64,000 nt of DNA. Origin: JBBQXY01 sp038209195 (GTDB taxonomy: Bacteria; Chloroflexota; Ktedonobacteria; Ktedonobacterales; Ktedonobacteraceae). Under the pieces are notes generated by a model. It searched no databases, was not told the DNA's origin, and saw only the letters and a list, made by a program, of their open reading frames with translations. The stretch is taken from contig JBBQXY010000001.1 of NCBI GenBank assembly GCA_038209195.1, positions 1 to 64,000 on the forward strand. Direction: 5' to 3'. Shown here piece after piece: positions 1 to 7,830 of the stretch. The stretch's first letter is position 1. Every line of letters begins with the position of its first letter. Made by a program: the position numbers and the translations under genes.

Positions 1-44
1 TAACCTTGCCATCACCTTAATCCATCGCACTGGGTCCTCTCAGA

Positions 45-260
45 TTGCCGCTTCCCGACGACATTTCGCTTCTCATCCCTCTAAAGCTTTCGCTCTCCTT
101 CTGCAAGGGAGGTTCACCCAGCAATAATTCACAGACCCTGAATGCCCAAAGAATAGTAGTGTTATCTGACACCGGGATCGGTGAACAGGGCACACATGCA
201 GAGTTAATCGCATTGAATGGCGTCTATGCGAACTTGTACAATATGCAATCAAAAATATGA
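45..260 (+). pseudogene. Decayed C-terminal tail of an ABC exporter ATPase
   Basis: From about position 140 the reading frame resembles the last 35-40 residues of lipid/drug ABC exporters: RIVVLSDTGIGEQGTHAEL followed by a YANLYNMQ-type ending, which normally follows the H-loop. No Walker A, signature, Walker B or H-loop is visible upstream in this frame, and the first 30 residues do not look like an ABC protein. I read it as the surviving 3' end of a disrupted transporter gene, possibly extending left of the window in another frame. The ATG at 45 is probably not a real start. Confidence 0.5.
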
Positions 261-296
261 GGGTGGATTCATCTTCTGCGGCATAAAAGGGGATTT

Positions 297-1307
297 CTAA
301 TGGAAAAGCCCCGGAAAGAGGATGGTGGCGGCAAAGACGAGATGCCAGATTACTAAACCAATGGTGATAAAAGCCAAGGCTATATGAAGTATTCGCCATT
401 GGCGAATGATATAGCGATAGAACTGCTCTCGCCGCATGGCGACATTCACGCTTTTCAGTTCTGCTAGTTGCTCATCTACGCCTGGCATAAATGTTTCGGG
501 GCGATCAAGCACACTTTTTTTATCGGGAATGAAGCGATGGTGAGGTGCAACGCGATCTAATTCCTGTTGTGTCGGTTCCAATGAAATATAGGCCAGGTCC
601 CAGGGGGCGTGGAGCGTCATGCCTCGCGGTGCCATTGACACCTTCGTTGGAGTTGGCAATGAGGAAAGGTCAAAAGAGTCAGAAGTGGAGGGGTCGGTGG
701 AAGGCAGAGCAAAGCCATGTAACTTCTGGTTATGATGTAGGACAATCGTTTGTAGCTTCTGCGAAATCGTCTCTATCCGATCATCGCCTTGCGCGTTCAA
801 CATCGTATGTACCTGGCGAGCAATCATGCGCGGCAATACTTTGTCCAAGAGACGCCCCACGAAGCCGCTAACTGTCAATGCAATCATACCATAAAGTGCA
901 TATGTACCAGATATGAGTGCGAAGTGTCCAAAAGAGTGCATGAAAAGTAGGACCAGACCGATGATTGCGAAGAACATATGCCAATTTAAAGACGCATTTA
1001 GTTGCCCAATAGCCTTTTTACGGGAACGGCGGCGCACGGAATAGAGAACGAAGGAGAAAAGGAGAAAGAATGTTCCGGCTGTGGCATAAATCAGCCCCAA
1101 TGTGCTAAAGGGAGAGGTATCGCTACTTGATTGGCTATGCCAGTAATAGACGATACCGCTCAGCGCAATAATGAGCGCACTCACGATTACGCCAAGTGCC
1201 CAGGGTTTGCTTGGATAAAAAAAGAGCCGGGGATAGCCTTTTTTGTCTTGTGAGGAGTTACTCGTAGTAAGTGATGACGGTTGGTGAGTGGGATCGGGCT
1301 TTGACAT
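297..1307 (-). CDS. Diheme b-type cytochrome-like membrane subunit
   Basis: A 336-residue integral membrane protein, third gene of a tight operon. Hydrophobic helices lie near residues 37-57, 67-88, 108-152 (two helices) and at the C terminus. One helix has His pairs about 15 residues apart (WHMFF...FMHSFGHF), and the last helix has another pair 14 apart (RILHIAL...VIWHLVF). That is the spacing expected for two b hemes stacked across a membrane, as in NarI, HdrE and cytochrome b561-type proteins. A soluble loop of about 120 residues separates the helices. It starts 5 bp after the 2[4Fe-4S] gene, so it is the likely membrane electron acceptor or donor for that protein. The quinone or other partner is unknown. 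Heme binding is inferred from His spacing only. Confidence 0.65.
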   Translation of the reverse strand: MSKPDPTHQPSSLTTSNSSQDKKGYPRLFFYPSKPWALGVIVSALIIALSGIVYYWHSQSSSDTSPFSTLGLIYATAGTFFLLFSFVLYSVRRRSRKKAIGQLNASLNWHMFFAIIGLVLLFMHSFGHFALISGTYALYGMIALTVSGFVGRLLDKVLPRMIARQVHTMLNAQGDDRIETISQKLQTIVLHHNQKLHGFALPSTDPSTSDSFDLSSLPTPTKVSMAPRGMTLHAPWDLAYISLEPTQQELDRVAPHHRFIPDKKSVLDRPETFMPGVDEQLAELKSVNVAMRREQFYRYIIRQWRILHIALAFITIGLVIWHLVFAATILFPGLFH

Positions 1308-1312
1308 AGAAA

Positions 1313-1609
1313 TTAAAACTCATCCCTTCCAGAACGTAGTAAACGTACTTTCAACCACATCATCATGGCATCGCGATGCAACCCTACCGGACAGGGCGAA
1401 ACACATGCACCACATTGATAGCAGGAGCGTGCAAAACGTGCTACTGGAGCAGAAATGCGCCCAGAGACTGTCTCACGGTTCAAAACATCAATCGTGATTG
1501 CTTCCGAGAGCGCAGGGCAAGCTATGAGACATTCATTGCAGCCGATACAGGCCTGTACTTCTTGCAGGACCTGTGGGCCAGTTTTATGGAGCAACATGGG
1601 CTTAGGCAC
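1313..1609 (-). CDS. HdrC-like 2[4Fe-4S] electron-transfer protein
   Basis: A 98-residue protein with two complete CxxCxxCxxxCP motifs: C21/C24/C27/C31 (CIGCNECLIACP) and C63/C66/C69/C73 (CYQCGACVSPCP). The 31-residue linker and small size resemble the HdrC / succinate-dehydrogenase-type Fe-S domain rather than a short bacterial ferredoxin. It lies between a flavoprotein (3 bp upstream) and a multi-His membrane protein (5 bp downstream), so it should relay electrons from flavin to membrane heme. It has no signal peptide and is therefore cytoplasmic. The family assignment as a dicluster ferredoxin is firm; the physiological donor and acceptor are inferred. Confidence 0.85.
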   Translation of the reverse strand: MPKPMLLHKTGPQVLQEVQACIGCNECLIACPALSEAITIDVLNRETVSGRISAPVARFARSCYQCGACVSPCPVGLHRDAMMMWLKVRLLRSGRDEF

Positions 1610-1612
1610 TCT

Positions 1613-3457
1613 CTATTCCCCTTCCTGGTCAACATGGTTGGTAGCACTTGCGCGTGTTAACAATCCCTGGGAGGCCGGTCTGTGGGTTGTCACGACTGGC
1701 ATTTCTGAGCTATATGACCAGAGGTTCCGTGTGGCAGAGCGTGAAGGTAATGCTATCAATTTGGCGGTAATACCGTTTTGCGCAGGCACGAGATGTTTAT
1801 CAGTTGACGGGTCTGTGGCGATTGAAGGAATTATTGGCTCTTCCCAGGAATGGATTGTAGGTTGATCACTAACGAAAGCTGCTGGTACGCTATCTACTAA
1901 TGAGTCTGTTTGACGTACACGTACACTTTCATCGGTAGTCATGCCAATATGCATAGAGTTGTTCGCGTCCTGGATAGAAACCTCTGGTAGCACCGCGGTG
2001 ATACGCTGTGGCTTCATCTTCGCCATGGGCAGAGCAATAGGTGCTATGGGCATCACTGGTACATACATGGGAGGTCGGGGAAACGGTGCAGGTTGCACGG
2101 GAGTGACGATAACAGCAGGTAATCTCCCAGACGTGACCATTTCCCGTGCAGACTGTGAGTTCCAATGAGAGAAGTATTTCCGCGCATCGAATTTTCCCTT
2201 TAAGAGGTCTGGTTTCACATCGCTGACGGGGAGTTCTTCATCAATGATGCGTTTAATGGCAAGGCTATCGGGTTGTGTCGTACCCAGCGAAAGGTAGCCA
2301 ATGAGGCGGTCATCCACGATAGACATACGACAATATTTTTTCTTGCCGCTATCGGTCAAGGTCACACTCCCGGTTACTTGATCGATCGGGTTGCCGACCG
2401 TTAGCATAAAGAGCTCTCCCACGTGTGTAGCGTGCCACGATACTCCCGGTGATTTTGCGGCTAAATCGGCATGCCCCGTCATTGCTGCCGCCGCAGTACG
2501 GCCATGCAACGCTGCTGCATACCACTGGGCCTGAGTTTCAAAGCGATCCGTAAAGGGGTTCTTCCGTGCCGCAACATCACCGGCAGCATAGATATCGTTG
2601 ACGCTGGTGCGTAATTGATGATCCACATAAATGCCACGTCCATACACCATAGGAATATCACAACTCTCTGCCAGCGTGGTCACTGGGGATGTTCCGGTGC
2701 AGGTCAGTACCATTTGGCAAGGAATCATTTTCTGGAAATTTGTCACGACGCCCGCGACTGAACCAACCCGTCCGACGATCCCAATCGCCTCGGTGTTGGT
2801 ATAGACTTTGACGCCCGCGTTACGAACGGTATCCACAACCATCTCTGAAGCCACCTGATCAAGCAAACTGGGCAAGAATTTGCCGCTACGGATCAGCCAG
2901 TGGACATCAATACCATAATGCAGTAAGCCCATGACTGTTTCGATAGCATGGGTGCCACCCCCGATGACAACGGCTGAGTCAACTTCTGGAAGCCGACGGC
3001 GAAAATTCAGGTAATCATGCAAACTATGAAGAGCTAAGACACCATCGAAATCGCGACCGGGAAGTTGGGGTGGGAGTCCATTAGGAACACTACCGGTGGC
3101 GATGAGCAACGAACCATAACCAAATCCTAAGCCACCGCGCAAGCTGACATATTTGCTCTGAGCGTGAATATTTTCGACGCGTGCATTGATGACATGTATC
3201 CGCTGTGTACGTTCGGTACTCGAAGGAAACGCCAAGAGTTGCTCCTGGGTCACTTTACCGACGGCGAACTGCTTCAAGGCGGGAGTATTGATAGTGGGAT
3301 GACTTTGCTCCGTGATAATGGCAATGCTGGCAGAGGGCGCAAGTTCTCGCGCCTTGAGTGCTGCTGTTAGGCCCGCGATACCATTGCCAATAATAACGAT
3401 ATCCGCACGTTCAGATTTTTTTTGCTGGCTGGGTACAGCCACCCTGCGATCGCTCAT
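1613..3457 (-). CDS. FAD/NAD(P)-dependent oxidoreductase with Pro-rich C-terminal extension
   Basis: A 614-residue pyridine nucleotide-disulfide-type oxidoreductase of the rubredoxin reductase / NirB flavoprotein type. The FAD Rossmann motif VIIGNGIAGLTAA is near residues 21-33, the NAD(P) motif AVVIGGGTHAIE near 160-172, and the second FAD motif IYAAGDVAA near 290. The CxxxxC redox-active disulfide is absent, so it should transfer electrons outward from flavin. After about residue 430 there is an unusual tail of about 180 residues rich in Pro, Met and Ser/Thr with no recognisable domain. It is the first gene of the operon with the Fe-S and cytochrome-like genes, spaced 3 bp from the former, suggesting an NAD(P)H to FAD to Fe-S to heme b chain. 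Confidence 0.8.
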   Translation of the reverse strand: MSDRRVAVPSQQKKSERADIVIIGNGIAGLTAALKARELAPSASIAIITEQSHPTINTPALKQFAVGKVTQEQLLAFPSSTERTQRIHVINARVENIHAQSKYVSLRGGLGFGYGSLLIATGSVPNGLPPQLPGRDFDGVLALHSLHDYLNFRRRLPEVDSAVVIGGGTHAIETVMGLLHYGIDVHWLIRSGKFLPSLLDQVASEMVVDTVRNAGVKVYTNTEAIGIVGRVGSVAGVVTNFQKMIPCQMVLTCTGTSPVTTLAESCDIPMVYGRGIYVDHQLRTSVNDIYAAGDVAARKNPFTDRFETQAQWYAAALHGRTAAAAMTGHADLAAKSPGVSWHATHVGELFMLTVGNPIDQVTGSVTLTDSGKKKYCRMSIVDDRLIGYLSLGTTQPDSLAIKRIIDEELPVSDVKPDLLKGKFDARKYFSHWNSQSAREMVTSGRLPAVIVTPVQPAPFPRPPMYVPVMPIAPIALPMAKMKPQRITAVLPEVSIQDANNSMHIGMTTDESVRVRQTDSLVDSVPAAFVSDQPTIHSWEEPIIPSIATDPSTDKHLVPAQNGITAKLIALPSRSATRNLWSYSSEMPVVTTHRPASQGLLTRASATNHVDQEGE

Positions 3458-3656
3458 GAGTCTATTTCTTTCTGTCTATCCATGCCATCGGTTTCACCCA
3501 GACCACACAACATAAACCGTATTGAAGTTTTTTGGTACACCCTCGTATATTAGCGATTGTAAGGCATAAAGCCTATATATTCGCATATAACACTAGAAAT
3601 TGGTATGAAAGTACCGGGTGGTGGTTAAGTTTTTGGGAAAGTAAGCCTAGCATCTA

Positions 3657-4799
3657 TTACACATCCCACCATTGCTTGTGCCACTCGCGCGCTTGAGCAA
3701 TGGCAGTTTGTGTCTCGCGGGTAAAGATGCTCTGGCTGCGTTGTAGTTCGGAGGAGCCTTCGTAGAGATCGACGATGCCGAGGTCAATGCCTAGTAAAGG
3801 TTCGACAGCGGCAACAGTGCAATAGGGGACGTAGGCCGCGCTGTAGCCGCCTTCTTGCAGCATGACAAGTCGATCAGCGCAAACGTTGTGTGCTAAGTCA
3901 AGCATTAACGCGGAGATGCGGCGAAAACCAGCCATGCTCATCATCATCTGGGCCAGAGGATCGAGCCAGTTGGCATCCTGGCCCGCGGAGACAATGATCA
4001 ATTGGGGACGATAGCGCAGGCCTATTGGGATGACTAATTGCTCGAAGGCCGCGAGATAGCCGCGATCACCAGTACCGGCGGGAAGAGGGATATTGACGGT
4101 GAAACCAACACCAGCACCCCTGCCGACTTGCTCTAGCTCGCCTGAGAGCTGGGGATACCAGTCGTGCTGGTGCAGTGAAACGAATAAGACATGGGGGTCA
4201 TTATAAAAGGCATCCTGGGTGCCGTTACCATGATGCACGTCCCAATCGACGATCATGACGCGCTCAAGGCCGAAGACAGTGCGTGCATGATGGGCTGCCA
4301 TCACAGCGTTGCCGAAGATACAAAAGCCCATAGCACGGTTTTTCATGGCGTGGTGACCGGGAGGTCGCAATAAGGCATAGGCGTTGCGTACATCTCCTTG
4401 CATCACGGCACTCACAGCGTTCATCGCTCCGCCAGCGGCGTACAATGCCGCCTCGTAAGAGCCGCGGCTGAGAGTGGTATCTATCTCTGACTCACCCCAT
4501 GATCCTTTTCTTGGGCCATTGTCCTCACAAAGATTTCGTATACCTGCGATGTATGCCCGCGAATGATAGAGGGCTAATTCATCCTCGGTGGCTGCACGAG
4601 CTGAGATGGGCTGCATCTGGGCAGTCAAGCCTGAACCATCGAGGAATTGTTTGATTCTCTGCGTAATAAACAAGGCCGACGGGTGAGGTTCAGGGGCGAG
4701 CGTAAACGAACCATCGCGCATCATGACAGTCGTCTGCACTCCCGTGTCATGGTCGAGGTAGTGGTTGTCGAAGACAAATCCGGTCGCTATGTTGGGCAT
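3657..4799 (-). CDS. Histone-deacetylase-family hydrolase (acetylpolyamine/AcuC type)
   Basis: A 380-residue arginase/deacetylase-fold zinc hydrolase. The catalytic His pair is in RPPGHHAM (H149/H150). The zinc and charge-relay residues are in VDWDVHHGNGTQ (D185, D187, H189, H190), and a late Asp/Gly-Gly region (LQEGGYS) carries the usual loop. Bacterial members remove acetyl groups from polyamines, small amides or acetylated enzymes such as acetyl-CoA synthetase; the substrate cannot be read here. The ATG at 4799 has an AGGAAG site a few bases upstream. The gene diverges from an Lrp/AsnC regulator, a plausible local controller. Confidence 0.88.
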   Translation of the reverse strand: MPNIATGFVFDNHYLDHDTGVQTTVMMRDGSFTLAPEPHPSALFITQRIKQFLDGSGLTAQMQPISARAATEDELALYHSRAYIAGIRNLCEDNGPRKGSWGESEIDTTLSRGSYEAALYAAGGAMNAVSAVMQGDVRNAYALLRPPGHHAMKNRAMGFCIFGNAVMAAHHARTVFGLERVMIVDWDVHHGNGTQDAFYNDPHVLFVSLHQHDWYPQLSGELEQVGRGAGVGFTVNIPLPAGTGDRGYLAAFEQLVIPIGLRYRPQLIIVSAGQDANWLDPLAQMMMSMAGFRRISALMLDLAHNVCADRLVMLQEGGYSAAYVPYCTVAAVEPLLGIDLGIVDLYEGSSELQRSQSIFTRETQTAIAQAREWHKQWWDV

Positions 4800-4907
4800 C
4801 GATACTCTTCCTTTCAGGTATGTAGCGCAAGCACATCATACATTACATTTGAAAAAACTTTCCACGCGTTGCAGATGGTACTAAAACATGATAGGATAGC
4901 TATAATA

Positions 4908-5405
4908 ATGGAACAGCACAACAATAAAAATCCGATAGATGAGCTTGACCAACACATCATTGAGGCACTGCAACAGGATGGACGCCGTCCTTTTACAAAA
5001 ATAGCCGCGGATTTAGGGATTTCCGAGGCAAGTGTGCGTCAACGTGTTGCCAACCTCATCAATGCGCAGGTGATGCAAATAGTCGCGGTTACGAACCCAG
5101 TTAAATTAGGCTTCTCACTGGCAAGTATGATCGGCATTCGTGTCTCTGGTGACCGTTTGCTCGAAGTGGCCCAGGAAATATCGGCCTTCGACGAGGTGAT
5201 CTACTTGATTCTGTGTACCGGCAGTTTTGATATGTTAGCGGAGGTGGTTTGCCGCGATAACGATCACTTACTCAATTTCCTCACCGAGAAACTGTATAAA
5301 GTGCAAGGAGTGCAACAGGCCGAGACCTACATGTATTTACGCGTGTGTAAGGATACCGGAACACTTGTGAGATTATTTCCTCGGACGTTAAACGTCGGTG
5401 AGTAG
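4908..5405 (+). CDS. Lrp/AsnC-family transcriptional regulator
   Basis: A 165-residue regulator from the ATG at 4908. An open frame continues upstream to 4647, but it overlaps the divergent hydrolase and has no Lrp homology, so the internal ATG is chosen. The N-terminal winged HTH covers about residues 5-55 (LDQHIIEAL, then KIAADLGISEASVRQRV). A RAM ligand-binding domain with alternating hydrophobic strands follows to the end (AETYMYLRV). Lrp family members form octamers and respond to amino acids. Its 3' end overlaps the recombinase reading frame on the other strand by 79 bp. A TATAAT sits directly before the ATG and would imply a near-leaderless mRNA if used. Confidence 0.85.
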   Translation: MEQHNNKNPIDELDQHIIEALQQDGRRPFTKIAADLGISEASVRQRVANLINAQVMQIVAVTNPVKLGFSLASMIGIRVSGDRLLEVAQEISAFDEVIYLILCTGSFDMLAEVVCRDNDHLLNFLTEKLYKVQGVQQAETYMYLRVCKDTGTLVRLFPRTLNVGE

Positions 5406-7273
5406 CTGATCTCTACTCTTTGCCGGATAACCTCTTCCGTGTTGCGCTGCACAAAGCCTCGCTGTCGCAGCTTTAGTAGCTCGTCCCGATGGACAAGCAA
5501 TACAGGTTCTTCCAGGTAGCGTTCGATGGTTCCGTTTCTCTTATACGTGTAGATAGTCTTGGTACTAACGCCGAGGATAATAGCCGCCTCCTTTGGTGTG
5601 AACCACTCCTGCCCTTCCGCTATAAACAGCTCATCAGCTGACAAGCCATAGGTGACTGTCGGCTCACGCACCACGACGCGCACTCCTAAGACTTCAAGAG
5701 CGTTGCGTTTTTCCTGGAACGTGGCGTGTTCATAGCACCCATGCATGACATTCAGAAACTCTAAAAAATCCATGACGCGCTGCTGATAGGAACTGAGAGC
5801 TGAGTCCATTGCACTTGAGCCGATTTCTTCCTTATAGCGAGCGAGGTGTTTTTCCTGCTTAACTATATCTTCTGAGATGAGATTGTGCATATAACTGCCC
5901 TCAGCGTATTTTTCCCGCTCGATTTTGGCCAGCACAATCGTCGCTTCAATTTGCCGTATCTGCTCCTGCCCGGTGGTATCTTCCAGTAAGGCGTTAATAG
6001 CAGCTTCCATCTCTTGCTTCAGAGTCGCTTGCAAGACATCAATGCGCTTGAATAGGACACAGCACTCTTGCCAGACAATATCATCAAGCGGGCTGGTGCG
6101 TATATTAGTCAGAGAGGGACACGAGATATACTTACTCTGCATATTGGTACAGCGGTAAAACGGGTAGGACTTACTGGTGCCTTTTTTCGTGAGCCGTCCT
6201 TTTTTCTGTGTTCTTGGCTTCATGGAACAACCGCAGGTTAGACAGAAAATATGGCCTCTCAACAAGTAGTCCTCTTTGTTAAGCGGCAGGTGGCTCTTGT
6301 CCGCTTGATTGGTCTTGAGTTTCTCCTGTGCCAAGGCATAGATATTTATGTTGATAATGGCCGGTATGCCGCCTGCTACTTCTTTACGGCTCGGATGCAC
6401 TTCAGCCTTGCGTTTGCCGTCTTGTCCGATTTTCTGTTTTATTTTACAGATCACCAGCACACCGATATTTTCAAGGTCCTTCAATATTTCTCTGATTGTC
6501 GTGTACCGCCAGAGGCAGTACTCTATTTTTACTTCTTCGTCATCTAGCGGCTGGCCCTGAAACTTCCTAGCGTAGGTCGGTGTGAGTATCCGGTCTTCTG
6601 TCAGCTTATGCATGATTGCGCGCAGGCTCATATCCAGTTCGACGAACATATGGAAAATGGATACCCTGACAGCGGCTTGCTCTGGGTTGACTTCGTAGCA
6701 GGTTTTCTCTTTATCTGCCCAGTTCCAACCATAAGACGCACGTCCCATGCCGACAGGCAGGCCCACTTCAACTCGTGTTTGCCAGCGCCGATTGGCGTAC
6801 TCGACAATCTTCTGTCTCTCAGATTCAGCACTCCACGCCAGGATGGAGCGGATAAGCTTACCTGTCAGGCTGTTGTCGATATTCTCACTGACGCTCACAA
6901 TTTCAGCACCGGCACTCTCAATCTCTTCAAAGATCATAGCCGAATGGACAAAGTTGCGTGAAAAGCGGCTGAGGTCAAAGACGATAATCATGTCGACCAC
7001 GCCCTCACGAACTCATTGGCGAGCAACCGTCAGTTTTTCCCGGAGAGAGTAATGGATAAAGCCGCTTTTGGCTTCCTTTACTATCAGGATGATATCTATG
7101 TCGTGGAACTCCGTGTATTGTTTGCACTTTTCTTCCTGGTATTCCAGGCTTTCGCCGTCTTGCTCCTGTTTGTCCGTGCTGACGCGGCAGTAGATGACGG
7201 CGCGTTTGCGTGGAGTTATTTCCTGATTCTTGTGAAGCAAAAGTATCACCTGCTCTTCCCATGAAAAAATCAC
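5327..7273 (-). pseudogene. Large serine recombinase interrupted by one in-frame TGA
   Basis: Two minus-strand pieces, 7273-7013 and 7000-5327, are in the same frame, separated by one TGA at 7015-7013 and four sense codons. The upstream piece holds the resolvase catalytic start (AVIYCRVSTDKQEQDG, nucleophilic Ser in RVS). The downstream piece starts with the rest of the catalytic domain (IIVFDLSRFSRN), then the recombinase domain, a Cys4 zinc ribbon (FCLTCGCSM...YRCTN...SCPS), a coiled coil, and a C-terminal MerR/excisionase-type HTH (FTPKEAAIILGVSTKTIYTYKR). Together about 648 codons, normal for a large serine integrase. TGA probably replaced a TGG (Trp). Either a recent pseudogene or a readthrough product. 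The frame runs on into the 3' end of the Lrp gene, suggesting the original stop was lost. Confidence 0.8.
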
Positions 7274-7373
7274 TACGATATGCCTAATGTCTCCTATATC
7301 GATTAAAAGACCGATACGTCTACTAACTACTTATCTACGATTTGATGTACATCGTATCAGCTAAAATTTCGGT

Positions 7374-7401
7374 TGTCTACTAATTTATTAATTAGTAGAC
7401 A
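7374..7401. repeat. Perfect 12-bp inverted repeat upstream of the recombinase
   Basis: TGTCTACTAATT and its exact reverse complement are separated by a 4-base loop (TATT). The core GTCTACTAA also occurs about 57 bp away, near 7318-7326, in direct orientation. The position, about 100 bp before the recombinase start and in AT-rich DNA, fits a recombinase binding site or operator. There is no U-tract typical of an intrinsic terminator. Confidence 0.6.
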
Positions 7402-7698
7402 GAGAGCATGACATGTAGCTTACTATGTAGATGGAGGAATGCCCTCTATTGATAAGGTGAATACCTGCTGAAGTTACTTTGATAATTTACTGAAGCCTAG
7501 TTTGACAAATGACATTACTGACCATCATGGTTTTTTGTTCAATTGATGTTTGGGCAAAAAGTCTTACTTTATCTTTTCAGGGATAGCCAAAAAATACCCA
7601 GGTACAGCATAAAACATAAAAAGTAGTATCAAATCAGATGTTTTAGAATTTTACATTCAAGAGGATAGCAAGAGTGAGCTAAATCGGCACAGTAACAC

Positions 7699-7727
7699 AT
7701 GACATGTCTCCGTATCTAGTGTATAAT
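7699..7727 (+). promoter_or_regulatory. Sigma-70-type promoter of the kinase gene
   Basis: ATGACA (-35, five of six consensus bases) at 7699-7704, a 17-bp spacer, and a perfect TATAAT at 7722-7727. Transcription would start near 7734, giving a leader of about 97 nt before the kinase ATG at 7831, which has a GGAGGAG site. Confidence 0.65.
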
Positions 7728-7830
7728 GCGAACAGGATGTGTTATTTGGTTAGAACATGGCTGGTTCAGTGTTCTAAGCCGCGCTGCTGCCCATACTATG
7801 TTCAGATAACAGTGGAGGAGACAGCTTCTT

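Larger units (their letters stand above)
7274..7830. other. AT-rich gene-free region beside the recombinase
   Basis: About 550 bp with no convincing coding sequence; it is visibly more AT-rich than the surroundings. It contains a hairpin with 12-bp arms at 7374-7401, a further GTCTACTAA copy near 7318, an inverted TACGAT/ATCGTA pair at 7336-7356, and the promoter of the kinase gene near 7699-7727. It may be the attachment-site side of the serine recombinase element, but no element boundary could be defined by eye. Confidence 0.5.

Noticed and set aside
4647..4907. N-terminal extension of the Lrp regulator
   Set aside because: It is the reverse of the divergent hydrolase gene, has no Lrp similarity, and an internal ATG begins exactly at the conserved HTH.
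7274..7830. Origin of replication or partition site
   Set aside because: AT-rich but without DnaA-box clusters or dnaA/parAB genes.
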